From contig JAAFJN010000005.1 in the NCBI GenBank assembly GCA_013298845.1, forward strand, positions 20,898-84,897: a stretch of 64,000 bases of DNA. The letters run 5' to 3'. The DNA is from Chitinophagales bacterium. GTDB lineage: Bacteria > Bacteroidota > Bacteroidia > Chitinophagales > Saprospiraceae. The notes under the pieces were generated by a model that saw only the letters and a list, made by a program, of their open reading frames with translations, had not been told where the DNA came from and made no database searches. Of this stretch, positions 35,301-43,830 are shown piece after piece; within the stretch, counting starts at the first letter, position 1; every line of letters starts with the position of its first letter. The translations under genes were made by a program, and so were the position numbers.

Positions 35301-38300
35301 CCGTTGCCGGGGTGCCGGGGCAACCATTTACCGATACCACCAATTGGTAGATACCACCATTGGAAAGTGTTGAAGCGAACGGCAACGGGTATTGCTCCGT
35401 TTTGGAATAGGCACCCGGCCCGGTCCAGGCATACGTGACATTTGGCCCCTGAATATTTGTGCCAAAGGAAATCAAATCACCTTCGCAGGGGTTTTGAACG
35501 GCATTTAATACGGTGGCCGCAACGGGCACCTGTACGTTGACCGTTTGGGGAGCCGACAACGCCGAACTGCAATTTAAATCTACCACCCGAACAAAATATT
35601 GGTGAATACCGGATGGAGGATTGCCCAAAATTAAGTTGGGCTGAATGGTAGTTGCCACTAAAGTATCAATCGTATTGCGATACCATTGATACGAAACGTC
35701 GGAACCGGAGTACGCCGCAGTCGTCAGGTTAAAACCTTGACCCGCACATACCAAATTTTGCGAAACATTCAAAACCGGTTGGTACGGCAAACCAATTAAC
35801 TGCAATTGAGTTGCCCCAACGGCGGTACAGCCCGTTGGGCCGGTAACGGTTACGATATAGGTACCTTCCTGGCTTAACTGCGCGTTGTTGATAATGGGGT
35901 TTTGCACAATAGAAAACAAACCGGCGGTATTACTCCAGGTGTACGTGTAATTCGCATCGTTGCCCGGCGGGTCGCAAAACAACTGCGCCGTGCCTCCTTC
36001 GCAAATATTTGCCGTTGAACTGGCCGTTATCTGCTCCGTATTCACACTGACCATTGCCGTGCACGAAGCACTATTGCCCGACGTATCGGCCACCGTGAGC
36101 GTTACCGGGACAATTTGGCCCGACTGATTGCAGGTGAACAAGGTTTGGGACAATTGCAGGGTCAGATTATTCCCGGCGCAATTGTCGGTGCTGCCATTGT
36201 TAATTTGTGCGGGAGACAAAGTGTAAGGATTATTCCCCGCTACCGACACAAAAATGGCGATATTTTGGCAAAGAGCCTGGGGTTTAACGGTGTCTCTTAC
36301 CGTCAACGCAAACGATGCCTGTGCCATATTGCCGTGCACATCCGTGGTATTGTACTGCACCGTGTAGTTCCCGGCGGTTAACGCAGCGGTTGTTTGCTGG
36401 CCATTGAGCGTACCACTGCCGACCGTCGTTTGCTGGCTATTTTTTATCGTGTAATTAATAATGGCGTAATTGTATTCCAATATTGCCTGCACCGCACTGC
36501 TTCCGTCAAAACCATTGACGTTGAGGGGACCGCAAGGATTGATAAAATCGGTGAAATTAATCGCGTCGGTATTGGCCACTAATTTTATAAGTGCTACTCC
36601 ATCGGCGGCCCAGGCGTTGATCTGAGCGGCCGTAACGTTGATGATGGTTTCGTGAAAACCTACGCATGAACTGGACGTAGTATCCAAAGTAGTGGTAGAC
36701 AAAGGGATATTTTGCTCATCAAATACCCGGAAAAACTCACCGATATTGCCATTATCTCCCCGGTGGCGAATTTTTATAAAACCGTCGGCAAACGCGTTGG
36801 GAATCAAACCGATGATGTTGAGCGTAATATCTTTGGGAACAAAACCCGCGTTGGCATTGCTGACGAATGGGGTATTGGTCAGGGGCGAACTTTGGCTCAA
36901 AAAACCCGATAAATCGCAGTTTTCCGAAATACCCGGCAACGGAATTGTCCAGGTTTTTTCACAATTGTTAATGCCCACGTAAGCGGTTTGAGCCGCCGGA
37001 GCCGAAATTAAGGGTGGTTCTATATCGCTGATGTTCACCACCGTAGTCGCAGTACCGCTGTTGCCAATGCAATCCGTAGCGGTGTAGGTAATCGTGTGAA
37101 CGCCCGTTTCGAGGAACACCGTGCTGTTGGCCGGATACGTCTGGACGGGGCCATTATCAATTTTATATTGAATGGTAACGCCTACCGCCGGATCAAGATA
37201 CTGATAATTCAGTTGCGCCCGCACCCGCCTTCCCGGACAAATGGGGTTAATGGCCGCGTCTCCCGTGCCGTTGGGGGCAAGAGTAAGGGTGATTTGCCCA
37301 TCGGTGAGCCATTCGTTAATGAGTGACTGACTAATCACAAATACCGTTAATCCATTGCCGCACTGAGTAGGTGTCACCGGTGTCGTGATACCAAGCAAAG
37401 CGTCATTTTCGCCGTAAACCCTGAAATGCTCTGCCGGATTTTCGGCGTCGGCATTATCCAAAAATATGGTCAAAATGGCGTTGCCGTTTACCGGTTGTAA
37501 GGGCGGCAAATGAACGCTGTTCATCGTCAAAAATACGGTATCGCACACGGCGTCACTGAACGGCGGCCCGGTAATGGCCACCGTATCCCTCAACGTAACG
37601 CTTTGGGGTAGCACCGCGCAAAGATCATAGGCCGTCAGGGGAGATGGTGGTAAAATATTCGCCCCGCATAAACCGGGTGTATTGGGCAATTCCACCGTGT
37701 CTTTTACTTCAAAAACCGGCGGCGTATTGTCCATGATACTAATAATTTGTGTGTAGGTCCGGGCATTGGAACAGGCGTCGGTGACGGCCCATTCCCGTTT
37801 GATTTGGTAATTACTCCAATGGTTACAATTGTTTACATCGGGGTCGCGCAGTTCGGTTTCGGTTAAGACCACCGAAGGCGCAGCATCGCAGTTGTCGCTG
37901 GTGATTAAACTACCCAAAGCCGGTGCTACCGGAATGGCGTCGCATTCGACCGTAACGTTGAGCGGAATATTACTGATGGTGGGGCGAATGGTATCGCGCA
38001 CCAAATAATCGCGGAAAAAAGTGCCTTCGTTGCCACAAACATCGAAAGCGCTCCAAGTTACCCGAATGGTATAACTATCGGGACAAAGCCCGGCAATGAT
38101 GGTTTGACTTTTTTGAGTAACCGGATTGAGAACGGGACTACAATTGTCCATTGCCGGAGGAATAGCGGCTAAAAGGGTCAAATTTTGGCAAAAAACAATG
38201 GTATCGGGCAATGGAATGGCCGATACCGGGCCACGGGTATCGCGGACGCTAACCACTTGCTGCGCGGTGCGGGTGTTCCCGCATTGGTCCGTGGCCGTAA

Positions 38301-40266
38301 ACCGGTGGGTTATTTCGTAATTATAATGGCCGCATACGTTGGGGTTCGGGTTCTTGTTATTGGTAGTGGTCACCGTAATGCCCTGCATGGCCCCGCACGG
38401 GTCGTTGGCCGTTACCGTAGTTCCAATCACCGGCACAGGTGCAAAAGCCACGCTGTCGCAGGAAATGGTTACCGGAGCCGGGACCTGCAAAAATTGCGGC
38501 CCAACGGTATCGCGAACGGCAAAAATTTGGGTTTTGGTGCCCGTATTGCCGCATTGGTCCGTCACCGTCCAAAATACCTTAAACGAATAGTTCCCCACGC
38601 AACTCGTATCGGCAAATTGCGTGGTATACGTGGCCGTTAAACCCGTCGAGCAATTGTCGGTTACAGTGGCATTAAAAGCAGCGGGCAATGCCGTTGGGCA
38701 ATACACGACCGTTGTATCCGGGAAACCACCGATTACCGGTGCAATATTATCATTTAATTGAAAACGCTGGGTTCGGGCGGACGAGTTGCCGCATTGATCG
38801 GTAGCGCGGAAAGTCACGTCGGTGAACCAGGTGCAGTTGTTGGTTTGTACCGTTGGAAAAGGCCCCGTCACAAAATTGCCCGTCCCCGATTGCCCGTCGG
38901 AAGTGGTGTATGAGAAATTAGACCAAGAAGTGGACGAACATTGGTCGGTCACCGTGGCATTACCGTGGGCATTGATCCAAACGTTGAGGGCGGTTTGGTC
39001 ATTGGTGCCGCCACAACTTTCGATGGTTAAAGCCGGACCGGTAATAACGGGCGGTGTGGTATCAATTACCCCAAAAACACCTTGTCCTACAAATACTTCG
39101 TTGAGGCAAATATCGCGGGCGAAAAAGTCAACGCGCACGTAACCGCGCACTTTGGACCAAATCTGGCTACCAATTAATTTGACCCCACAAACGCTACTTG
39201 CGATGGAATCTTCTAAAATGGCCGCTATTTCTGCCGAATCCCGCACAACGCCGTTCACCAACATGCTCCAGGTGAGCGTGGGAGAACAGGCATCAGTCAC
39301 CTGCGAATACCCTCGGGTTTGGATAAATTCGGCCAATCGGGCGGTGTGATTACCGCAATAAGCGACGGTATCTTTGGGTTCAACTACCACTACCGGCGAT
39401 ACGGTATCGGAAGTGGTAAAAGTAGCCGTTCGGGTGGCCGTAAACCCGCAATTATCGGTCGCGCGGAACGTCACTGTTACCTGCCCCGAACCCGGACAAG
39501 GTGCCGGTACCGGTGGTGCATTATTGGTGTAACTGGCAATTCCCGACGCGTCGGTGGCGGTAAAAGCCGCCATTTGGGCGGCGAGCCAGTTCGTGTATGC
39601 GCCCGGCAACATATCGCAGGGTGCCGAACCATTCACCGGTGGAACGGTAATCACCGGCAGCAAAGAGTCGCGGTACACCGTGATGTATTGGGTGTAAATG
39701 GCAAAGTTACCAGCCACGTCGGTGGCAGTCCAGGTTCGGGTAAATGAACCGGCTTGACACGGCGACGGCAGCATGGTTTGGAAAAAATTCTGCGTGGGCG
39801 GGCCGGTAAATACGCTGCAATTGTCGTCAATGGGAATAGGCCCCAATGGCGGCACTTGCGCAATGGAGTTGACATCGAGGAATGGCGGCGTGGCCACCAT
39901 ATCGAACACGGGCGGGGTTTGGTCCACCATTGTTACGCCAAATTCAAACGTGAAGGCATTGCCGAGGTTGTCGGCAACATCCCATTTGACCAGCTTAGTG
40001 GTGCCCAAGGGGTGTTGATCGGTAAAACCGTAATCGTTTGCGGGTGAAAATTGCGATAAAGTAATAATCGCGCCCGGATTTACGGGAGTGACAGTTGGCG
40101 GTACGCCATAGGATACAGCACCGAAGCAGTTGCTGCCTACTCCGATGGCTGAAGGTGGAGGGGTAAAATTAAATGCCCCTTGCTGTGCATTTGCGGCCAA
40201 AACGGTCAGCAAATAAACGGAAAGTACCGCAAAAGTCCGGGGGAGGTGTAAAAACCGGTTTTGCAT
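32323..40266 (-). CDS. Giant surface protein (2647 aa) with T9SS type B (gliding-motility-associated) C-terminus
   Basis: An exported protein; ATG 40266 (MQNRFLHLP) is preferred over TTG 40272. A signal peptide (to AANAQ) is followed by about ten HYR-like repeats (about 100-880), each with the 'D.TPPVI... NC... TFRATDNCGN' pattern and paired cysteines. Two CUB-like modules occupy about 925-1010 and 1150-1260. Then come roughly a dozen Ig/PKD-like repeats (VCEGDTLQF, ICQGGTLQL) to about 2450, a cadherin-like Big_9 segment (AVIDLAANDIV) and the type B sorting domain (SVITPNGDNINDQFFIP...). The architecture is that of SprB/RemA-type adhesins used in gliding and surface attachment. The partner PorP/SprF gene follows by 5 bp. 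Confidence 0.9.
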   Translation of the reverse strand: MQNRFLHLPRTFAVLSVYLLTVLAANAQQGAFNFTPPPSAIGVGSNCFGAVSYGVPPTVTPVNPGAIITLSQFSPANDYGFTDQHPLGTTKLVKWDVADNLGNAFTFEFGVTMVDQTPPVFDMVATPPFLDVNSIAQVPPLGPIPIDDNCSVFTGPPTQNFFQTMLPSPCQAGSFTRTWTATDVAGNFAIYTQYITVYRDSLLPVITVPPVNGSAPCDMLPGAYTNWLAAQMAAFTATDASGIASYTNNAPPVPAPCPGSGQVTVTFRATDNCGFTATRTATFTTSDTVSPVVVVEPKDTVAYCGNHTARLAEFIQTRGYSQVTDACSPTLTWSMLVNGVVRDSAEIAAILEDSIASSVCGVKLIGSQIWSKVRGYVRVDFFARDICLNEVFVGQGVFGVIDTTPPVITGPALTIESCGGTNDQTALNVWINAHGNATVTDQCSSTSWSNFSYTTSDGQSGTGNFVTGPFPTVQTNNCTWFTDVTFRATDQCGNSSARTQRFQLNDNIAPVIGGFPDTTVVYCPTALPAAFNATVTDNCSTGLTATYTTQFADTSCVGNYSFKVFWTVTDQCGNTGTKTQIFAVRDTVGPQFLQVPAPVTISCDSVAFAPVPVIGTTVTANDPCGAMQGITVTTTNNKNPNPNVCGHYNYEITHRFTATDQCGNTRTAQQVVSVRDTRGPVSAIPLPDTIVFCQNLTLLAAIPPAMDNCSPVLNPVTQKSQTIIAGLCPDSYTIRVTWSAFDVCGNEGTFFRDYLVRDTIRPTISNIPLNVTVECDAIPVAPALGSLITSDNCDAAPSVVLTETELRDPDVNNCNHWSNYQIKREWAVTDACSNARTYTQIISIMDNTPPVFEVKDTVELPNTPGLCGANILPPSPLTAYDLCAVLPQSVTLRDTVAITGPPFSDAVCDTVFLTMNSVHLPPLQPVNGNAILTIFLDNADAENPAEHFRVYGENDALLGITTPVTPTQCGNGLTVFVISQSLINEWLTDGQITLTLAPNGTGDAAINPICPGRRVRAQLNYQYLDPAVGVTIQYKIDNGPVQTYPANSTVFLETGVHTITYTATDCIGNSGTATTVVNISDIEPPLISAPAAQTAYVGINNCEKTWTIPLPGISENCDLSGFLSQSSPLTNTPFVSNANAGFVPKDITLNIIGLIPNAFADGFIKIRHRGDNGNIGEFFRVFDEQNIPLSTTTLDTTSSSCVGFHETIINVTAAQINAWAADGVALIKLVANTDAINFTDFINPCGPLNVNGFDGSSAVQAILEYNYAIINYTIKNSQQTTVGSGTLNGQQTTAALTAGNYTVQYNTTDVHGNMAQASFALTVRDTVKPQALCQNIAIFVSVAGNNPYTLSPAQINNGSTDNCAGNNLTLQLSQTLFTCNQSGQIVPVTLTVADTSGNSASCTAMVSVNTEQITASSTANICEGGTAQLFCDPPGNDANYTYTWSNTAGLFSIVQNPIINNAQLSQEGTYIVTVTGPTGCTAVGATQLQLIGLPYQPVLNVSQNLVCAGQGFNLTTAAYSGSDVSYQWYRNTIDTLVATTIQPNLILGNPPSGIHQYFVRVVDLNCSSALSAPQTVNVQVPVAATVLNAVQNPCEGDLISFGTNIQGPNVTYAWTGPGAYSKTEQYPLPFASTLSNGGIYQLVVSVNGCPGTPATVMVTVRDRPDTPVITGSSGVCEGATVMLSAQPAIGNPFLWVSPALDTINTGTMNGLTLNNVAPADSGYWKVISVLNGCASPASVPHLVAVETYPVVIINASSVICQGGTLQLDADVNQPVTSYSWAGPPLDGFTAFNSPNVTDDTPSSGVYQVTVSTSFGCSANASVSVQVVNPPMITSITSNAPLCVDGTTSIQLSHSIIPVTQQYQYLWTYPNMTTNTDPNPVIPTASVANNGPYTLVVTDQYGCISQPFSTTITLQMTPATPVLAQANAVCEGQPVNVEIANSGAYPPSASFTWYVPSVQGLVTNNPTYPIFSAVSANEGIYIVEVQVGDCVSLPSAPMFLDIKALPAAPMVEVNSPVCEGDTLQFIATAEPGIMVAEWLWTGPAGFSVSAGNTSTPFRFPALPEHAGEEYFISIKTTEGCQSSQGEPVSVVVKPRPQRPLALAESNICLQQADTLRLFVVQGTQTNLANYTWYHSPQTAVSTPSLSPVFELSDFTGYLPGPNSFYVIAELDGCSSLKSPPVMLSFDVIPNIFAQVASDSLGVCMGPKVNLTANPPSVGTGAWSQLSGTPTVIAEPSLFASEANGVLPNNVYQFLWTLSRGACENYSQDTLLISVDAFEQAMAMADTTVCFASEITLNAIPGQLYDGYWTQPIGQASITNPPIEIMDADSNSTVVTGLRPIASTQRGFIFIWNVDGRSCGISMDTVEIIPIYNIPIAQADTVQCKADGNTRLKAAELLSFETGMWSSPNPSIIINNPSSYETDVSNLQQGDNIFIWQTNGGLCLEKSRDTTIVTLELRPEAEDDLVVVPFGNPVAIDLAANDIVPENYIITIEEAPNTGQLVPTGTTGSGLYNYIPDVTFAGEENVLYRVCNIACLTLAPEQACDFAELVLQVGTSEGCEIPSVITPNGDNINDQFFIPCLGCADCENDSELSIFNQWGDLVFHQAPYLQGWEGTYNNQPLPVGSYFYVLKYPTATNIATKTGFILIQR

Positions 40267-40350
40267 AAACAATTCTTTTCAGTGCCGTAAAGCCCACGGG
40301 GATGGCCCTACGTTAATCAATGTTCATGGTGAAAAGGATGGATTAAATAA

Positions 40351-40386
40351 GAACATGTCTGCGATTAAAAAACCTCAGACATGTTC
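40351..40386 (-). terminator. Probable terminator after gltX
   Basis: GAACATGTCTG (40351-40361) and CAGACATGTTC (40376-40386) form an 11-bp perfect stem. The minus-strand flank is T-rich but not a pure T run. It lies between gltX and the giant surface gene, both minus. Confidence 0.5.
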
Positions 40387-40440
40387 CATAATTGGGTATA
40401 AATATGGTTTAACCAACTGAAAAGAACGCTCTCCAGCCCA

Positions 40441-41937
40441 TTAAACGTTTTCAAATAAACGCAATCGCTCCACCGTTTCGGTTTTGCCCAACATCGCTGC
40501 CATATCAAACACCGCCGGACCTTTCATAGTACCGGCCAATGCGATACGCAACAAGGGCAAAATATCGCCCGGTTTAAGGGCTTTATCGTGGATAAAAGTT
40601 TTTACCGTCTCTTCCAATGCCGCTGCACTGAAGTCGGAACATTGTTCAATAACCGAAGTTAATTCGCTAAAAACGGGTTTTACTTCCGGTTTCCATTTTT
40701 TTGCCACCGTATCCGCATCATAAATACGGACTTTCTCAAATAAGTAGTACCCCGTCTCGGTAAAATCCTGCACGAAAGTAACCCTTTCCTTCATCAATTC
40801 AGCCACTTTAACCAAAAAATCTTCCGTTGCTGTATAATTTTTACTTTCGGCATACGGACGAATAATATTGGCCAACGCCACATTGTCCATCGCCTGGATA
40901 TATTTTTGGTTGAACCATTTGGCTTTTTCATAATCAAAACGCGCACCACCTTTGCTGATTTTTTCCAACGAAAACGCGCTGATTAACTCGTCCATCGTAA
41001 AAATTTCCTGTTCTCCTTCCGGGTGCCAGCCCAGCAACGCGAGGAAATTCACCACGGCCTCGGGTACAAAACCATTTTCGCGGAAACCGGGCGCGTTTTG
41101 CTCCGGGTCATCGGATACCCACGCCAGCGGGAACACCGGAATGCCAAATTTAGCACCGTCGCGTTTGCTCAATTTTCCGTTACCTTCGGGTTTCATAATC
41201 AAAGGCAAGTGCGCAAATTGTGGCATGGTATCTTCCCAGCCAAAACCCCGGTACAACAATACGTGGTGGGCCGTGCTCGACAACCATTCTTCCCCGCGAA
41301 TCACGTGGGTAATTTTCATCAAATGGTCATCCACGATATTGGCCAGGTGGTAGGTGGGCATACCGTCGGTTTTGAGCAGTACTTTGTCGTCGAGTTCGTC
41401 GCTTTGAAACACCACTTCACCCCGAATCAGGTCATTGATCAGAATGGATTGACCGGGATCAATTTTAAGACGGATAACAGCGGGGGTTCCGTTGGCCAAC
41501 AGGGTCTCAGTTTCGGCCTTAGACAAAGCGAGGCTGTTGCGGAGGCCCATTCGGGTGCTGCTGCCGTAAATAAAATTTTCGGTACTGCTGCGCTGTTGGT
41601 CCAGTTCTTCGGCGGTATCAAAAGCGTAGTAGGCATTTCCTCTTTCGATGAGTTGTTGGGCATATTCGGCGTACATGGCCTTGCGGTCACTTTGCCGGTA
41701 AGGGCCGTATTCGCCGCCGAAACCGACTCCTTCATCGGGGACCAGACCGGTCCAGCGCAATGCTTCAATGATGTATTCTTCCGCGCCGGGAACGTAGCGC
41801 GTTTGGTCAGTATCTTCAATTCTGAGGATGAATTGGCCGCCTAATTTGCGGGCCAAAAGATAGTTGTACAAGGCCGTGCGAACGCCGCCAATGTGGAGGG
41901 TGCCGGTTGGAGAGGGAGCAAATCGAACTCTTACCAC
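40441..41937 (-). CDS. gltX: Glutamyl-tRNA synthetase
   Basis: A 498-residue class I aminoacyl-tRNA synthetase charging tRNA-Glu. The HIGH motif is HIGG (15-18); the KMSKS motif is KLSKR (255-259, then DGAKFG), the usual GluRS variant. The full catalytic, stem-contact and anticodon-binding regions are present. The start codon is GTG 41937 (MVRVRFAPSPTG), which fits the family N-terminus. A minus-strand promoter box lies about 80 bp upstream. It is divergent from the polysaccharide deacetylase gene. Confidence 0.96.
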   Translation of the reverse strand: MVRVRFAPSPTGTLHIGGVRTALYNYLLARKLGGQFILRIEDTDQTRYVPGAEEYIIEALRWTGLVPDEGVGFGGEYGPYRQSDRKAMYAEYAQQLIERGNAYYAFDTAEELDQQRSSTENFIYGSSTRMGLRNSLALSKAETETLLANGTPAVIRLKIDPGQSILINDLIRGEVVFQSDELDDKVLLKTDGMPTYHLANIVDDHLMKITHVIRGEEWLSSTAHHVLLYRGFGWEDTMPQFAHLPLIMKPEGNGKLSKRDGAKFGIPVFPLAWVSDDPEQNAPGFRENGFVPEAVVNFLALLGWHPEGEQEIFTMDELISAFSLEKISKGGARFDYEKAKWFNQKYIQAMDNVALANIIRPYAESKNYTATEDFLVKVAELMKERVTFVQDFTETGYYLFEKVRIYDADTVAKKWKPEVKPVFSELTSVIEQCSDFSAAALEETVKTFIHDKALKPGDILPLLRIALAGTMKGPAVFDMAAMLGKTETVERLRLFENV

Positions 41938-42019
41938 GTTATCAATTATTTAACATTTAATTTCCGCCTGAAAGCCAACCCAAAAGCAATTTTTTCAGGT
42001 CTTACCTCAAAAAGGAGCG

Positions 42020-42027
42020 CAAAAGTA
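42020..42027 (-). promoter_or_regulatory. -7 box TACTTTTG for gltX
   Basis: A minus-strand TAnnTTTG match about 80 bp before GTG 41937, within the 116-bp divergent spacer. Confidence 0.5.
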
Positions 42028-42053
42028 GCGCTTTTTTTCCAAAAACAAAAACT

Positions 42054-42686
42054 ATGTATCTTGTTAAAACGCCGAAACTCGTTCAGGCACTGATGCCTGC
42101 CTACCTCTGGAAGGTAAATACCAGCGAAAAAGTGATTCACCTCACTTTTGACGACGGTCCCGTTCCCGAAATTACACCCTGGGTACTCGATACCCTGGCC
42201 CAATATAATGCCAAAGCCACGTTTTTTTGCGTGGGTGAAAACGTAGAACGCAACCCCGATCTTTACCAGCGCATTCTGCGGGAAGGACACAGCACAGGAA
42301 ACCACACTTTTAACCACGTTAACGGCTGGGAAACGGAAAATTTGCCCTATTTTCACAATATTCGCCACTGTGCCCGCCTCGTCAAAAGTCCGTTGTTCCG
42401 GCCTCCTTACGGCCGAATTACCCCCGCGCAACGCATGTTTTTGGAGCGACACTACCGCATTGTCATGTGGGATGTGCTCAGCGGCGACTTTGACCCGGAG
42501 TTATCGCCCGAACAATGCCTGCTCAACGTCACCGAAAACGCCCGCCGAGGTTCCATTGTTGTTATGCACGACAGCGTGAAGGCATCACCCAAATTGCGGT
42601 ACATTCTTCCCCGTGTTTTGGAACACTTTTCGGGTCGGGGTTATAGTTTTGATCTTATTTCGCAGGAAACCCTGGTAGCGCATTAG
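42054..42686 (+). CDS. Polysaccharide deacetylase family protein (NodB homology)
   Basis: A 210-residue protein of one NodB domain. The motifs are in order: TFDDGP (31-36, with Asp33 as base and Asp34 metal ligand), HSTGNHTFNH (metal histidines His84 and His88), RPPYG (116-120) and IVVMHDS near the end. The family removes acetyl groups from peptidoglycan, chitin or other glycans. No signal peptide is evident (the start is MYLVKTPKLVQALMPAYLW), so the enzyme may be cytoplasmic or loosely membrane-bound. The flippase-like gene follows 46 bp downstream behind its own box. Confidence 0.92.
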   Translation: MYLVKTPKLVQALMPAYLWKVNTSEKVIHLTFDDGPVPEITPWVLDTLAQYNAKATFFCVGENVERNPDLYQRILREGHSTGNHTFNHVNGWETENLPYFHNIRHCARLVKSPLFRPPYGRITPAQRMFLERHYRIVMWDVLSGDFDPELSPEQCLLNVTENARRGSIVVMHDSVKASPKLRYILPRVLEHFSGRGYSFDLISQETLVAH

Positions 42687-42716
42687 TAAAACGCCTTGTA
42701 CTTGCGCCCGAGTACC

Positions 42717-42724
42717 TACCTTTG
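42717..42724 (+). promoter_or_regulatory. -7 box TACCTTTG for the flippase-like gene
   Basis: An exact TAnnTTTG match ending 8 bp before ATG 42733, leaving a leader of only a few nucleotides. Confidence 0.55.
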
Positions 42725-42732
42725 CGCCGCCC

Positions 42733-43830
42733 ATGCAGCGCATTCAGTACATCATTGACACCCTGATACAGTTTAGAAACCGTGTCCGCAGCAACCGCTA
42801 CCTCAATTTGGGGGTAAAAGTGGGTGTTACGGTGTTGTTGGTACTGGTGTTGTACTACGAAATAAGTCACCATCAGCACATTTCGGAGGTGTGGGATGCT
42901 TTCGTCACCCAATGTCATTCGGTGAATATCAGTTATTTGATCGCTGTATTGATCCTTATGCCGCTGAATTGGCTGGCGGAAACGGAAAAATGGCGGCAAT
43001 TTGTGGCGCGTTACGAATATATGCCGCGCGGACGGGCATTTATGGCCGTGCTCACCGGCGTTACTTTTTCGTTGTTTACGCCCAATCGGGTGGGTGAATA
43101 CGGCGGGCGGGTGTTGTACGTACAGCCCCGCAACCAATGGCGCGCCGTAGTGGCCAATTTGGTGGGTAATTTTTGCCAGTTTATGGTATTGTTGGCGATG
43201 GGTGTTATGGGCGCTTTATACGTTTTGCGTTACTTGGACATGATGAACCGCCAGTGGGCCACCGCCCTGATTGTGGTTTCCGCCGCCTGTTTGCCCGTTT
43301 TATTCTGGTTGTATTACCATTTTGAACTGGTCATTGATTTTATAAAACAAATTAAAGTCCTCAAACCGGCATTGCCCCTCCTGCGCCAATTAAACCTGGG
43401 GGTGGTACGGCAGTTTACCAAAGCCGAACGCACCTCCATTTTGGCGTGGGCTGTTTTGCGTTTTTTTATTTACGCCATTCAATACTACTTGTTATTGGTG
43501 TTTTTTGGCATAAAAACCGATATTTTAACGGGATTGGCGGGCATTTCGGCGTTGTTTTTATTACAAACCAGCATTCCATTGCCGCCATTATCGGGTTTGG
43601 TGGCGCGGGGTAACCTGGCCGTTTTGTTGTGGCAACAATTTGGAGCCAACGAAGTCGCCGCACTGGCCGCCACGTTTACGTTATGGGTAATAAATTTGGT
43701 CATCCCGGCGTTAATCGGGACTTTTTCGTTTTTTTACGTCAATATTTCCAAATCTCTTGGATATGAAAAGGATAACATTCAACACCATTCTGAAGTACTG
43801 CCTCCTGCTCCCCCTCCTGTGGAACAGTAA
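42733..43830 (+). CDS. Lysylphosphatidylglycerol synthase transmembrane / flippase-like family protein
   Basis: A 365-residue inner-membrane protein with about eight helices. The family signature region includes NWLAETEKWRQF near 76, FTPNRVGEYGGRVLYV near 115 and a late RGNLAVLLW segment. It resembles the AglD/UPF0104 group, whose members act on lipid-linked substrates or move lipids between leaflets; the aminoacyltransferase domain of MprF is absent. The C-terminal 68 bp overlap the start of the DUF3108 gene in another frame, implying translational coupling. Confidence 0.8.
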   Translation: MQRIQYIIDTLIQFRNRVRSNRYLNLGVKVGVTVLLVLVLYYEISHHQHISEVWDAFVTQCHSVNISYLIAVLILMPLNWLAETEKWRQFVARYEYMPRGRAFMAVLTGVTFSLFTPNRVGEYGGRVLYVQPRNQWRAVVANLVGNFCQFMVLLAMGVMGALYVLRYLDMMNRQWATALIVVSAACLPVLFWLYYHFELVIDFIKQIKVLKPALPLLRQLNLGVVRQFTKAERTSILAWAVLRFFIYAIQYYLLLVFFGIKTDILTGLAGISALFLLQTSIPLPPLSGLVARGNLAVLLWQQFGANEVAALAATFTLWVINLVIPALIGTFSFFYVNISKSLGYEKDNIQHHSEVLPPAPPPVEQ

